A DNA stretch of 64,000 nt, from NCBI RefSeq assembly GCF_030272615.1, contig NC_081406.1, forward strand, positions 403,963,439 to 404,027,438, written 5' to 3'. A program made the translations under genes and the position numbers. This document shows positions 21,906 to 34,578 of the stretch, piece after piece. This DNA is from Cryptomeria japonica (Eukaryota; Streptophyta; Pinopsida; Cupressales; Cupressaceae). Within the stretch, counting starts at the first letter, position 1, and every line of letters starts with the position of its first letter. Below the pieces are notes generated by a model. The model was not told where the DNA came from and did not search any database. It was given only the letters and a program-made list of their open reading frames with translations.

Positions 21906-24478
21906 TGTTGTCATTGTGTTGTCATTGTTGTCAACCAGTATAGAAGGACAACCAGTATAGGAGTATAATTGATGTGCACTCATTGATGTCAACTAGTGTT
22001 GCAGGGTACCAGTAAGGAAGAGAATGTCATTCAGAGGAATGATCATTGGAGTCACCGATAAACAAGTTAGTGTTTGACTTGTGTGGATGAAATGGACAGG
22101 TTACCGGTATAGTCTATCACCGGTAAGGAAAGGATGTCAACTGGTAAGAGTTGTGTTGACAGTGAGTAGTTGCCAACTAGCTAGCTTATGACCAGTGTAC
22201 GAGTAGGATGACCAAGGTGCTTGAGTTGTTGTTTGTGATGAAGAGGCGGAATACTACCTAAATCACATCAACACAGGAGGAGAAAGATGTAAAGGTCATT
22301 GGTATGCTATGTGGATGCAAAACAACAGGACTCCCATCGGATAAAGATGCAATAACCATGTGAAGAGATGACTGATAATGAATCTGCCCACACTGGGTCA
22401 CGTACCTATTTGAAGTTATGTTGCACAAACAGGGAAACCACATGAGTGCATTATAGGATGACAAGAATTCACTACCATCGGTAAGTGGAGCTTATCTCCT
22501 ATTATGCATAGTGTGCATCATAGTTCTGTGAGATAAGGAAGAACAGGTAAAGGAAGGTGTTTGAAGGCTCACACCAGATCTACCAGTGAATTAAAGAAAT
22601 GCCTCAAGTGCATGAAATCAAGGATATGCACTGGACCGACATAGAAGGCATGTTGAGATACCAAAATAGATGAAGTGTGATGGGTTTGTCACTTTGACAA
22701 ACCGGTTGAGACATGGTCTGGGCTGATCGGGAAGAAGGAAAGGCTAAGAAGATGCAGACAAAGGACAATGGTTGGATTGAAGATGGAGTCAGTTGAAGGT
22801 TGATGAAATGGTGTCATCAAGAGTGTTTACCAGTATGTATGTCCACTACTAATATGGACAAGGTGCAGATGCAAAAGACTCCCATCTGATGAAGATGTGA
22901 ATAAGGTTGGTTAGCAAGAGTGTTGTCTAGTTGAGTGTTCCACCAGAAGAGAAGCAAAGTGCAAGGTTGATGACAGATAGGTTAAGGGTTTAACCGGCAG
23001 GGATGGTAACCCGGTAGAGGAACCCGGTAATGGAGTTGGTCAGTGATCGAATTCATACTGACACAAATGATCAAGCAAAGGCAAATGCCGACATAGTTGC
23101 CACATGGAAATGAAGTGGTATGCATGCACAGGTCCATGTGTTGATTTGGTGAAGTGTCAGGCGGCAAGGTAGCTGGCAACAGGTCAACATTTATGTTGAC
23201 TATAAGATTCACGGGTTGCACAATAGAGGTTTGCGGCTCGAGGTCATTGGACAACAGAGATCAAACACAAACTATTTGAGTAGATCGAGAAAGGTGAAGG
23301 AAACCACAAAACAAATCTTGGGGATCGACCAAGAAATCCTCTGACAGGTTAAAAGAAGATTGCCAAAGATAGAAGGCGTGATCAGGAAGGCACAACAATG
23401 GCAAGAATGATTGATGAGTTACAGTTCATCAATCTAGGTGATTAGATCAGATGCGATATGATTGGATTTGGTTTGTCTCGAGGTTGATTAGAAAATCCTA
23501 ACTGCCTAAAATTTGAATTGTTTTTTGGCGGGAAAAATAGGTTTTAAATAAACAAACCAAAGTCATTGAAGTGTGTCACTGGATGAGGGAGTGTTGCTAC
23601 ATGCAAGGAGAAATCAGTCAAGTGCTCATCAAGAAGAAGAAGAAGAAGAGACTGAGTGTGAGGAAGAACTAGGTTGAAGTGTTCAACCGACATCAGTGAA
23701 GCAACCAACAGTCAGCCATTGAGTCTGACAGAGAAGTGCAAAACCAGCAGTGGGCATACCGGCAAAGAAGAAGTGAACGAGACTGTAGAGAAGACAAGCA
23801 TAGAACCGATAGAGTGTAGTATCGGTGGAAAGCAGCGGTGTAGCAGAGAGAAGAGAGAACTGGTAAAGTGCAGAACTGGCAAAGAGTAGAACCAATAGAG
23901 AAGGAGAAGAGGCTAAACTGACAAGAATACAACAGAGAGGAAGGTTGCAGTAGTGTGAGGGTTACAAGAGAACCGATAGTGAGCTGGATAGAAGATCCAG
24001 CAGAGAGATTAGAAGAAGAGTTAAAAAATCCATTTGTAACAAGAAGATAACTTTGGTATCAAAATATGTTTGTATACTCACTGAGTTAGAGCTCGATGTA
24101 GGCATTGTAGCTCCTTGGGTTGGTGCCCTAAATCAGGGGTTGGTGCTCCTTGGGTTGGTTCCCTAAAATCAGGGGTTGGTGCTCCTTGGGTTGGTGCCCT
24201 AAACATTTTAATTAGAGATTAATTGTGAGGTTAGATTGGAGCTGTAGTCTCCAATAGTGTTTCTCACTTAGGTTTTTCTCATCTTGGGTTTTCCTCGTAA
24301 ATGTTGGTGTTATGTGATGTCCCTTTGTGTGTCATTGCATTTGTGTTTCTCTCCCCTCTAATCGGTAAGTCTGCATTGAGTTAGATCTGATAACCGATAT
24401 ACTCACATAGGATAGTTAAAGGGAAAAGTTTGAGAACCACTGATTCACCCCCCTCTTAGTGGTACATTGTGTCTAACA
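21906..24478 (+). repeat. Element A 3' LTR (2573 bp)
   Basis: It starts TGTTGTCATTGTG and ends ...TGTCTAACA. It aligns with 16046-18543 throughout with many substitutions and small insertions, for example a short duplication of the CAACCAGTATAG segment near 21930-21960. The terminal C-loop hairpin is intact (24436-24463). The flank AAACA completes the target duplication. Confidence 0.88.
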
Positions 24479-24600
24479 AAACATTCAATAGCACCTATAT
24501 CTGTAAGAATGGAAACTTCATGACCAAAACATTTACCATTAAACTGAATAGGTGAGGTTTTGAAGTTTGGTTGACGTTTTTCAACTACGGCATGAATCTG
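24479..24600 (-). pseudogene. Gypsy protease, N-terminal part with active site
   Basis: The minus strand encodes PIQFNGKCFGHEVSILTDIG and AIECFVD, the retropepsin active-site region. The canonical D-T-G-A reads D-I-G-A, so the catalytic Thr is lost. It continues directly into 12706 downward when element A is removed, which confirms that A split this gene. Confidence 0.8.
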
Positions 24601-25074
24601 GTGTCAAGGTTGTCTTTTCCCTCCTATCTCAGTTGTGCATTGATCGCACTGGTTAGCATAGTGATTTCCACCTTTAGGTCCTATCTTATACTCTGGCTTA
24701 TCCTTCCTAGTGTTATTTTTGTAATCGTACCTGTTATTGCCATAATTATTGTTCCTTCTGTTATTGAAGTTCTTATTGAAATTCTAGCCCTTATTATCCC
24801 CATTGTTATTCTTCTTCAAGTTCCTAATATGCTGAGTTCCACCCTTTTGATTGTTGTTCTAAAACTTCCTCTTCTTGAACTCTGAGTTTTTGTTGTTCCT
24901 AGCTTCATATATTTGTATTAGTTTCTGTTCTTGCATAGTGGCTTTCTCAAATGTTGTTGCCATGGTTTCAGGACTATACATTTCAACTTCCACTCCTATT
25001 TGAGGTTTCATCCCTAAGATGAAATTACGGATTCTAAAGTTCTTATTCATCTGATATTGTCGCACATACTTCAA
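24590..25074 (-). pseudogene. Gypsy Gag, C-terminal capsid part and zinc knuckle
   Basis: Minus strand: VRQYQMNKNFRIRNFILGMK, then SPETMATTFEKATMQEQKLI, typical of the end of the Retrotrans_gag domain in plant Gypsy elements. An Asn/Lys-rich segment follows, then a degraded knuckle GGNHYANQC. Stops occur. The central capsid part between this and 25303 is missing. Confidence 0.78.
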
Positions 25075-25302
25075 TAAGAGAATTTTTTTTCCAGTATTGA
25101 GTCACTATCATGATGTAGTGTAGCTCCAAGATATAATGCATATATGAAAGGAATAGCCACAATGAGAAACTAACACATCCATAATGGCTAACTATTACTT
25201 ACCCATAGTGCATCCTATATAAAAGGAATTTTGGTGCATTGCATAATAAATTGTGGGCCTTCATTCTCCCATGCATCTCATTCCTCCTTTCTCATTTCCT
25301 AC
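25075..25302. other. Non-coding segment replacing the middle of Gypsy gag
   Basis: About 230 bp shows no gag coding on either strand where some 150 codons of capsid would be expected. Either an insertion with deletion or strong decay would explain it. No terminal repeats or target duplication were seen. Confidence 0.45.
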
Positions 25303-25635
25303 TCAAAGTGCTCCATCACCTATGGTTTTTCCATCAAATTTAGGTGGAGTAACTTTCTTGAGGTCCCTTCCCAAATCTTCTGATATCTTTCCTCTGCTAG
25401 GTTCCTCTTCCACCCTAGGTTGCCTCACTTTTTCTGTCCTAGGTGCTTCATTAGCAGGTTGTTCATTGGCAGCTGACTCAAACCTAGGCTTCCCACTAAG
25501 AACCCTTTGCATATCATGTTCCATATTATTCATTCGAGCTTCCTGATGGTTAAGGAGCTCAAATATCTGATCCAACCTCTCATTAGGGTTATTGCTAGGT
25601 TCACTACTGTTATCTTTGTTCCTTGTTTGCACCAT
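25303..25635 (-). pseudogene. Gypsy Gag N-terminus
   Basis: ATG at 25635 begins MVQTRNKDNSSEP, the typical MVQTR start of plant Gypsy polyproteins. A helical segment (LDQIFELLNHQEARMNNMEH) and the KKVTPPKFDGKTIGD motif that opens the capsid domain follow. The start lies 78 bp inside the primer site, as expected. Truncated after about 110 residues. Confidence 0.85.
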
Positions 25636-25714
25636 TTTGTCCTATTAGGTATCCTAAAAATCAATCAAACTAAGTCTTAGCATAGAAGGCTCAAGGTCCT
25701 AGAGTTTAAACCCT

Positions 25715-25730
25715 AAGCTCTGATACCAAA
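25715..25730 (-). promoter_or_regulatory. Gypsy primer-binding site
   Basis: The minus strand reads TTTTGGTATCAGAGCTTA immediately inside the LTR end ...GGTCCTTGCA. TGGTATCAGAGC is an exact match to the initiator tRNA-Met 3' end. Confidence 0.9.
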
Positions 25731-26352
25731 ATGCAAGGACCTGCTTGTCCTAACCCTAGTTAAACCACCATAGTAACTCACAATTACAATTAATTTAAAT
25801 TTCCATTAATGCATATGTGAAGTTTACAATAATTGACATGCAATTAACTAATAAGTGAGCTTAACATCCATGCAATTCATGTCTAACATGCAAAACTATC
25901 ATGCATGTAGTAAAAGTGAAACAGAAGTAAAGTGTGCATGATGGTAAAGTAACATGCATACCCCTTAATTATCAATGATTTTGAGTTAAGTGCACGCATG
26001 CGTTCAGAAGTAACATTTGCATGAGTTATTATGAAATTAATCTAACATGCAAAATGCATAATTAAGTTAACTAATTAAAAATTAATATGAACATGCATGC
26101 ATGCAGAAAAGAAAGTTAATCTATGGAAAGTAAATCAATGCATGTTAGTGGGTTAGTATGTTAGTAGTTTTCTCTTCTTCTTTCTGTTAGTTACATTACA
26201 TGGCGACTTTTTGTCGCATTACATCATAGGACCTTTCAGGTCTTTTACATATCTTTTACATGCAACCATTTTGGTCTTTTACAATAAGATAGAAAATACA
26301 TCATATAATAATTACATAAAATTTATCTGGAATCTCTAATTCTCTGTCTCTG

Positions 26353-26450
26353 GATGTGTCATCTCTATTTCCTTAGACAAACTTCCACCTGCAAACCAGA
26401 AGATGTGTCATCTCTATTTCCTTAGACAAACTTCCACCTGCAAACCAGAA
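26353..26450. repeat. 49-bp direct tandem duplication
   Basis: Two nearly identical copies begin GATGTGTCATCTCTATTTCC at 26353 and 26402. Confidence 0.9.
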
Positions 26451-27346
26451 GATGAACATATGACCTAGGTGTTTTATCCGCCCAACCAAATGAAGCATAA
26501 GCTTCTTGGTGCTCATGATAAGCTCCCATCCCTCACGACGAAGTATCCTAGCAAGTTGGTACCAACTGGTGGGAATGGAATCTGTGCATGTATGTAGAAC
26601 TAACTACATGTGTTATGGCAGGGAGAAAAATTAATATTTTAATGGCCATTAATACCCTATTGGGGAGGTGAAGAAAAATTACCCTTCCCTGATTAACCTA
26701 TAATCAAGCACATGTTTCCAATCATCCCTCATAGATAGAAAACAAATTAACCCCTCCCGAATTAATTAAATTAATAATTATTATTGTCATATTTATTTAG
26801 TTCTTAATCACTCCTACTTCTTAACAAAATATAATCAAACCCTTAGTTAATTAGAGGTGCGGTTAAGAGTTCAATTGATAGATTTAGTCAGAATTTGTTT
26901 GAAACCCACCATTACAACCATTCAACTAATCAACTTTACCATAGAGCAACCATTGTATAAATTCAGACTATTTCTATCGTTAATCTCAAATAATACGGTT
27001 TGGTTAAACTAAAGAGTTGATTGTTTTTGCCAACAATATTTCAGCATACCCAAATAATAATCAAACCAAGCAAATTACTATCATAGGGAAAAGAAACAAA
27101 TGATTTTGTTGCAGATTATAAATTAACCAAATTCCAAATAAAAATTTGGCTATCGTATTAACAAAATGTCAGTTAGCAAATTAGAGGGAGGCGTATAAGG
27201 TGAAATAAGGCGTGGAGGGAAGAAGGGTTGAGGAAGGTAGGCGTAGAGGAGGAGCGTGGGGAGAGGAAGGAGTATGGCATGGGAGAAGGAAAATGGAAGA
27301 CAAGGAGAGAGTAGGGCAGGAAGGCGTGGTAGCTTTTGGAGGAGAG

Positions 27347-27457
27347 GCATGGGAAAAGAAAACTAAGTCAGCTCAATCACCACGCATGGGAAAAGAAAAC
27401 TAAGTCAGCTCAATCACCACGCATGGGAAAAGAAAACTAAGTCAGCTCAATCACCAC
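27347..27457. repeat. 37-bp unit repeated three times
   Basis: Units beginning GCATGGGAAAAGAAAACTAA start at 27347, 27384 and 27421, with essentially no divergence. This is a young expansion inside an old LTR. Confidence 0.92.
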
Positions 27458-28365
27458 CCCTCCCTTATTGCAGCAGATCGCCTATCTTAGGAGGGAGATT
27501 GTAAAGGAAGGTGAGGGTGGTGACACACCCAACCATGACCAACAAAACCTACACACCGTCCCTCTCCTCAAGCTGTCACTAAGAATAAAAGAAAAGATGA
27601 TAGGAGAAAGACAAATTTTCTTGTCCTTAGATCAATTAGCATTGCAGATTAATAGATAAATGGTATATGATATTCGCAGACTGAAAAATAAGAAGAGATG
27701 TTAAAGATTTACATTAAGAAGTATTCTGAATGAAATCTAAAAAATAATAACCTGGTTGTGATTCAACTTTTGGTAATCGACCCTCCCCTCACGATGACCT
27801 TCAGGCTACTGATTTCGTAGAAAGAAAATAGAATAATCAGACCTCCAGCTAGATCAGATGATAAAAAAAGAATAGATCCCCCTTTATTTATAAATAATTA
27901 GGCTAAGTTCGGAGTAATGCATGAAAGATGCATGATATAGAAAATAATTACAATTTCGAATGCATAGATTTTAATAAAATCATTTTATTAATTAAAAAAA
28001 AAATGAAAACTAATTGTACTTAATTATTATTTTATTATATTTTTTCCTAATGCATGACTATTGCTTCCATGCTCTAATTTTTTTTAAGTTTTCGAAAATA
28101 ATTATTGGATTAATTAATTTGTATGATCATATTTTAAATCTTATATATATTTTATCTTATCTATTAATACCCTTGCATGCCATTTATAATATCCTCAAAT
28201 TTATTATTTTTCTATTAATATCACGCATGTCAAATTTTATAGTATTACAATTTATAAACATTCTAATTTTCAAATAAGTTGATTATTTTATTTATTTTGT
28301 TTAACTCTTTAATCGATCTTTCTCTTAACAAAATATTACATCTCTTAAATAGTTATTTATTTATT

Positions 28366-28370
<5 letters not shown>

Positions 28371-28402
<32 letters not shown>
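28371..28402. repeat. (TA)16 microsatellite
   Basis: Sixteen uninterrupted TA units follow a run of ATTT repeats (28351-28370). Confidence 0.95.
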
Positions 28403-28406
<4 letters not shown>

Positions 28407-28874
28407 AACTTTCAAATATTTATTTTTGAATAATTAATTATTATATTTTAAGTACTTAGTTATTTTCTAGCATTGATTTATTTATTTTAAATTCCAAGGT
28501 TTAATTTATTAATTATTATCTAATAGTGTTTTTGCACAGGGTCCCATTCCATAGGTCAGTGCCAGCAAGCTAGAAAACCCCTCTTTGGTCATATGTCCGC
28601 CTTCGACGGTCAACCTGCAACCAACTCATACTGATGATAAAAATGCATTATACACATCATCACATTAAAATCTAATAATAACATTAAACATGATCATTAA
28701 ATAACTAAAATGTCATAAATATCATTAAACGTCATAGTATCATCTAACATCATTAATTAAATCAATAATCTAATCAAAGTCATCACGTGCATTTATTAGC
28801 ATAAAATGTCAATAGAATAAGTATCTAGCATATAAAAATAAACCTAACTAGGTGGTCTGAATCAGGTCATGACA

Positions 28875-30970
28875 TTTAGGCTCTACTAAACCCAGGCGGG
28901 TGTATCTTCCTATTAAGCAGATTTAATCTTCTTTAATCTATCTACTATCTCTATCTCGGAATGGCATGAGCCTTTGAAATAGATTAACTTGACTTCTAAT
29001 TTTCCTCCTATCTCCTACTTGTATAAAACTAAAATTGAAAGTAAAAATGAATGTAATTACTTTAACTGATTATGAATGACCAGTGCCTTCTTACTGGGCA
29101 ATAGAGTCACTTTCCTTCTAGATATTCACGTATAACTCTATGAGACAATTTTTAAATTCACCTTTGATGAATCTGTTAGCTAATCTAACCCACAATATTA
29201 CTTCAAATATTCTTTCCACAACAACCAGTCTGATTGATTTTAACTTTCTTGAAAAGGCCAATCAACAAGAACACAAGGACATGGAAATCTAAAATGTTAC
29301 TTGTTTTATCAAACTGCTATGAAAATAAATGATTCTTTCATAAGTAGATTGAAGTTAGCATTCATTTGCTGCAAATGAAAATCACGGAGAACTGATCTTG
29401 AATGAAGCTTACTACAACACAATTGAAGAGAAATCACTGATTCTATCACTGAAAATAAAGTCTCCTTTGCTGGAAGTATAAAAGCTATATATATATAATG
29501 ATGTCTTTCAAATGATTACAATGGTATACATATAATAAACATAGGGGTCATGTCCCTTCAAAGAGTCTTTTGGATTTTTTAAAACAACATGAAAGTAACT
29601 TACTAACTAAGGACCGCTAAGACCTAATTAATCACAAATGCACTTTCGTCAAATGATCGCTATATTATGTGCTCAAATAGGTATCATAGCCTCCCACTGT
29701 GCTTCTTTTCCCTTTTGATGTTGTAGGACTATCCATTTAATGAATGACAAAGGACAATTCGCAAAAAGATTTCACAGAGTTAAGAAAAGGCCTCAAATGC
29801 TTACTTCTTACTGCCTGCTTGCAATACTTTTTCAATTTTCTCTGTTTGAAGTGTCTGCAATTATCCTTCTTAGAGAACTTTGACTGTGTAGCATTAATGT
29901 TTCCTTCCACAATTGATGCACAATAAATTTTGAACCTCGTTTGATTGGTTTTGACAACTGTTAGTCCTACCGATCCATTTGGTAACCTTTCATTTTGTCA
30001 TGTTTTGTTCTTCGGGTAAACTTTCCTCAATCTCTCTTATCTCCTAGATTTCCTTTCCATGTGGTCATTGTTGGGAATCACAGCGATTAAACATCATCAG
30101 TGGGATTATTGATGTCCGGGTTACAAAGGAAGTTTCTGGCCAATGGTCATTTTCTTGCTGATATATTATCCCAGACATATAGTTGTTTGTTACTTCTATC
30201 TTATTGGCGTGACTCTCAAAGTCAGGTTGTCTCTAAGTGTTTCATCACGATCTGGATAGGTCTAACCAATGAAATAGATCTTCATTATCACATTTTCGAG
30301 GGAACAAGTTGTTTTCAAGCTGATACATTCTATGTTTTCTGTTGTCGTGATGACTTATCTATTCGATCTGTCCTTCGTCATCTCATCCCGATAGCATCTA
30401 GTGTTTCTGATTGTTAGATTTTTCCTTATGACTCATATTAGAGTGACTTGAGCTGATATATTTTTCTATAGTTTCATCAACGTGACTTTTATCATCGGGT
30501 TGACTTTTGTGGGTTCGCTCCAACCTCATAAATTTTCCCGATGTTGCATTCATTGGGTAGACTTCCCCAATAGTCTTCTTCCTATGGATGTACATGGTAT
30601 GACATGAAAATTGTTTCGACCACTTTACGCTTGCTCCGAAGAAGGTTTTCACACTGATAGTCTATTTGTCCTTTTGTCAATATGTCTCTTCTACAATGAC
30701 AATGCACGTCCTTATCTCACAACAAGATCCCTTATCAATGTAAATGATAGTGTCTTCCTAGTAGGTTCTTATAACACCAATCTAAAGAATACTAATCTGA
30801 TTGGTATGACTTAATGGGGTCTTGCCGATTTACTTGTTTCGAGGCTTTTTGCTACAATGAAATACTGCGCTTCTACATTATACAAATTGTTTGTATTTTG
30901 ACAACTTTAGGTGTATCTAGGTAGTACCACTGAGGTCTATAGGGACCAAAGTGCATGATAATGGATATTC
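28875..30970. other. Unassigned 2.1-kb stretch
   Basis: I see no domain, LTR pair, primer site or repeat here. Short open frames (for example 29744-29926, 30100-30417 plus; 30398-30652 minus) have no recognisable motif. It lies between the probable end of the Gypsy LTR and the end of Copia element F and may be older decayed transposon or genuine unique DNA. Confidence 0.45.
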
Positions 30971-32008
30971 TAGGATTGGAAACAACAATGAAGGAAAACT
31001 AAGAGGAGGGAGGTGAATTAGTTTTCACGGGATTAACAAACTTAACCACAATCACAAATTTGATAAAATATAGTAACAACAAGGATAAGCAAATAGATAG
31101 CACAACACACAACACCAAGATTTTGATGTGGAAAATTTGATTAAGAGAAAAACCACGGTGGGAACCTACCCACAATGAGATGATACTCTACAGTAGTATG
31201 TGTAAATATTACAATGGGGAATGCACCTACATTCAAGATCACTGCCTAGAGCTCATTGCTCAAAAATAGAATAACTTAGAAGGCTACAACCCTCAAGGAA
31301 GTCTCGTTCACTTACAATAAGATTTAGACTACAAGCCAAAAAGAATGAACTGCAATAATAGCATCCGCTAATGCTTGATGCGAGTTCCGGTTAAGCACAT
31401 ATGTCAGCTCTGCAACCCTCCAAAATTCTTCTCAATCACACTTCCGAAGGATAAATTTTCTTGTTCATACATACATCATTCTCTAATAATGCAGACACAA
31501 CCTCGATACATAAATTACATGACTTTATCACTTATTTATACAATTCATCAACCTTGACAACAAGGTCGGCTAAACCCTCAACTCACAATTACAAAACTAC
31601 ATCACACAATACAAAGATCGACCATCGAACTAGTATAATGATATACACGGAATTACATGGACCTAAATCAAATCTCTAAACACGCAACACCACTGAAAAT
31701 CATGCTAAAATCAACCGCAACACTCTACACCACCAAGAATACTGCATAACACGAATAATATCACTAGATCATAAAAATCACCAAAAACTTGCACAACGAT
31801 CAATGTAGATCATAAAAAAATAAGACATAATTAGGAAACAACAACAAGCACATTATAATCATCAGTAGAAATTGCACCAACACCACTAATCAAATCTTCA
31901 TCGATCAACATTTGAACCTCAAGAACATTCAAACAACAACAATTGTCATGAAGAAAGATAACCTACAGATCACCAAATCACAAACCATTTGAAATGAGGA
32001 TACACAAG
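30971..32008 (-). repeat. Element F 3' LTR, terminal part
   Basis: The terminal hairpin has the perfect stem GAAAACTAA/TTAGTTTTC (30994-31026) around a C-rich loop. The small hairpin is GAATGT-AGGT-GCATTC at 31219-31234. The conserved CCCACCGTGGTTTTTCTC block is at about 31136-31166. The LTR is interrupted by element C at 32008; the remaining 312 bp is at 52412-52723. Confidence 0.82.
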
Positions 32009-33014
32009 TATTGGCAATTGACACTCATCCGGTAAGAGTTAATGGCATTTTGGGTTGTCATTGATGGCAACTCATGGAAACTCATCTTCAAGTGTAAATA
32101 TATTCTATTTGGATTCATTGTTTTATCACTTTGCTTTGTTTAGGTTAACCGAAATTCATTACACTTAACCAATATTCATTTTGCTTCACAACCGGCTAAG
32201 TCCTGATCCTGGCAACATGTATTTGGAACCTGGTAATAGATAGGACCCGGCTAAAAGATCTTATGGCTCCGATTATTTATTTCATGTAATTTATAGTAAC
32301 TTGTGAAGGCCGACATCATCATTGGGATTATGTTTGAAATTCATTATGATCCGGTAGTCGACAAAATTATACTTTTCATTAAAGCTGACATGGTGGAAGA
32401 TAGGAGGATATTTAAGGAGATCCTTTCAATGATGGATTAATAAGTTTTTGGGAATTTGATTTTGGTTGCGAATTATTCAAATATTATCAGTATGCATTTT
32501 GGTCAGTGAATGAAAGTTTTTGTGTGTAGTTTCACGTGCACAATCTAACTAGTAGCAAAACAAGACAGAACAAAGCATCAACAAATTGGTACACAGTGAA
32601 GGTTATCAGAGGATGAACCGGAACTTATCCAGCATGGTTAGATGCATCTTATAAGTTCATTTTTTTAATTACTTTTTAATGCTTTGTAAGTTAGTGAGAT
32701 TTCTCATTTTGTGTTGAGCAGTGAGCTCTAGGCGGTTGGTCTGATTGCATGTGCAATCCCCCTTATGTAATATTTGTATACCTTGATCAAGTATATGGAT
32801 AATGTGGGTATCAATCCCACTGTGGTTTTCCCCTTTGTAGGATTTTCCACGTATAAATATTGGTGTTATGTTGTTGCCTCTTTATGTTTTATTTGGTGTA
32901 TGCACTTTAATTTTATTTACTGTTAACCGGTTAATAAGCAATAAGTTGAAAACTAACATTACCTGTAGAACACTGATTCACCCCCCCCCCCCTTAGTGTT
33001 CTTGGATTCCAACA
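32009..33014 (+). repeat. Element C 5' LTR (1006 bp)
   Basis: It starts TATTGGCAATTGACACTC (TG changed to TA) and ends ...TTGGATTCCAACA. CATTGATGGCAAC is at 32059-32071. The hairpin GATTGC-ATGT-GCAATC at 32743-32758 is perfect. The conserved CCCACTGTGG...TTTTCCACGTATAAAT block is at 32816-32858. The terminal hairpin AGAACACTGA/TTAGTGTTCT (32967-33002) surrounds a long C run. Confidence 0.9.
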
Positions 33015-33030
33015 ATTGGTATCAGAGCTT
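33015..33030 (+). promoter_or_regulatory. Element C primer-binding site
   Basis: ATTGGTATCAGAGCTT directly follows the LTR; TGGTATCAGAGC is an exact initiator tRNA-Met match. Confidence 0.92.
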
Positions 33031-33082
33031 GGTTCCTTGAAATAAGTTTAACCACTTGAGGAAGATCTGGAATTTGAAATCA

Positions 33083-34190
33083 ATGGAAACCGGTCTATAG
33101 AAGCAACTTCAACTTGCTCTTAATGATCTTGATAATGAGCAGATGGAGATCAAAAAATTGAAAAATGAACTGAAACAAGCTAGAGAACACATCATTTCAT
33201 TGCAAGGAAAGATTTCAGTTTTTCAAGCTAAAAGGAAGGAACTCTATGATCAATTGCAAAATCAGAACAATGATGAGGAAGATGCTATGAAGGATCAATG
33301 CCACAAACTCACTTAGGAGAAAACTATCTTGAGGAATGAGATGCAAGCCTTAACCATGAGAATGTACAAAGAGATTGAATACAAAAAGAAAAATAAAGAA
33401 AACCTAGCTAAAGCGTTGAAGGATAGATCTGATGAATGAAACAGACTGACACATGAGAATGATTTGCTAAAACTTGAATTGGTCCAGTCCTGAAACAATG
33501 AACAAGAACTTGAGAGAGATTATAATCATGAGAGATGACTTGTTCACTGCAAATGAGTACAAGGACAAATTTCAAGCTAGCTCTGCTAAACTTGATGAAC
33601 TGCACAAGAGTTAGATAGATGCTAATGACAAGAGAGGTCTTGGTTATGAAAAAGGAGAAAGATCTGGTACTGCACAACAAGATAAATCATTCAAACATAA
33701 GCAAAATCATGACAACAACCGGAACCATAAATCACTGGTAAGACAACCTAATGCTCATAAATTCAATGATATATTATTTGTTTGCAATAAATATGGTCAT
33801 ATGGCTAGTCATTGTAGAAATAGGAATAATCTAAACAATGCATCATTCAACAGTCTTGTAAATGTAAGATGGCATGCATGTAGTAGATTTGGACACATGG
33901 CTAACCAAGTTAGATCAAAATGAAATCAAGAAAATCAAGGGTTTAACAAACAATTCAGAAGAACAATATTGTCTGTTATGCATGCAACAAGATTGGATAT
34001 ATTGCTAAATTTTTCAGAAAGTAAGAACCCACTGACAACTAATGGAAATGCAAATGAGAAGGGAAAGGAAAAAGTGGAAGACATAAAAAAAACAACATGA
34101 GAAAAGATGGGTAAGAATATCAGATACACCACAGGCAAAACACCTGGTAGAGTCATCGGGTCCTACATTGGTAGCAAACACAACTGGTAA
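33083..34190 (+). pseudogene. Element C Gag-like protein (coiled coil, zinc knuckles), degraded
   Basis: ATG at 33083 (METGL...) aligns with the starts in D and E. The coiled coil is readable (KLKNELKQAREHIISLQGK, RKELYDQLQNQNNDEED) with stops at 33098 and later, and at least one frameshift near 33520. Three of the four family knuckles can be seen: FVCNKYGHMASHC (33778 on), CHACSRFGHMANQV (last Cys lost) and a frameshifted CYACNKIG-like one. The second knuckle appears deleted. It ends near 34190 by alignment with D (…SSFDN stop). Confidence 0.75.
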
Positions 34191-34578
34191 CTAAGGCACT
34201 CTACCTTAGGGGTAGGCAAATAATTGAAGATCATGCAAATACCCTAGATTAGATATGTAGTCAGAGAACCCTAATTGAGGATGGGTACTCAGGAAATTTT
34301 AGATGTTTACCGGAACCTACTCGTAGACTATGTGAACCGGTGAGCCCTCTTGGCAGCATTTATGATAGTAAAAAATTAGGGTTAACGACAATAAAAAGGG
34401 AAAAGTAAAGTTATTTTCTTCACATAGCGATCAGGCATTCAGACGAGCAATTTTTAGAGTGATCCAGAGTCCAAGGCAATTTGTGCAAGCACTTTCTTTC
34501 AAAAGCAATCTCATCTCTCGATAATATTTTAAGGTATTTTTCATTTGCATGAAACCTTATTTTCAGGATCCGGTTATC

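Larger units (their letters stand above)
16046..24478 (+). mobile_element. Element A: gag-only LTR element with 2.5-kb LTRs
   Basis: Element A has two long LTRs (16046-18543 and 21906-24478), a primer site at 18544 and a purine tract abutting the 3' LTR. The target duplication is AAACA (24479-24483; original 5' copy at 12702-12706). The 3.36-kb interior encodes only a Copia-like Gag; no protease, integrase, RT or RNase H can be read, so it is non-autonomous. It is inserted in the protease gene of a minus-strand Gypsy element. Its LTR and purine-tract architecture matches the other elements here although its sequence is distinct. Confidence 0.88.
25731..28874 (-). repeat. Probable Gypsy 5' LTR (about 3.1 kb)
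   Basis: The right-hand (5') limit is set at 28874, where the minus strand reads TGTCATGACCTGATTC. TGTCA[T/C]GACC is a common start of plant Gypsy LTRs. The other limit is fixed by the primer site. The opposite LTR was lost, so the length cannot be confirmed by pairing. It contains several small tandem repeats listed separately and a very AT-rich block at 27900-28520. Confidence 0.55.

Noticed and set aside
27212-27403. Plus-strand frame rich in Arg/Gly/Glu as a gene
   Set aside because: It is a by-product of purine-rich LTR sequence and the 37-bp repeat, with no recognisable domain.
28014-28277. Hydrophobic plus-strand frame (possible membrane protein)
   Set aside because: AT-rich DNA translates to Ile/Leu/Phe-rich peptides; no start context, homology or conservation.
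30398-30652. Minus-strand 84-codon frame in the unassigned region
   Set aside because: Short, no domain, and no related copy in the window.
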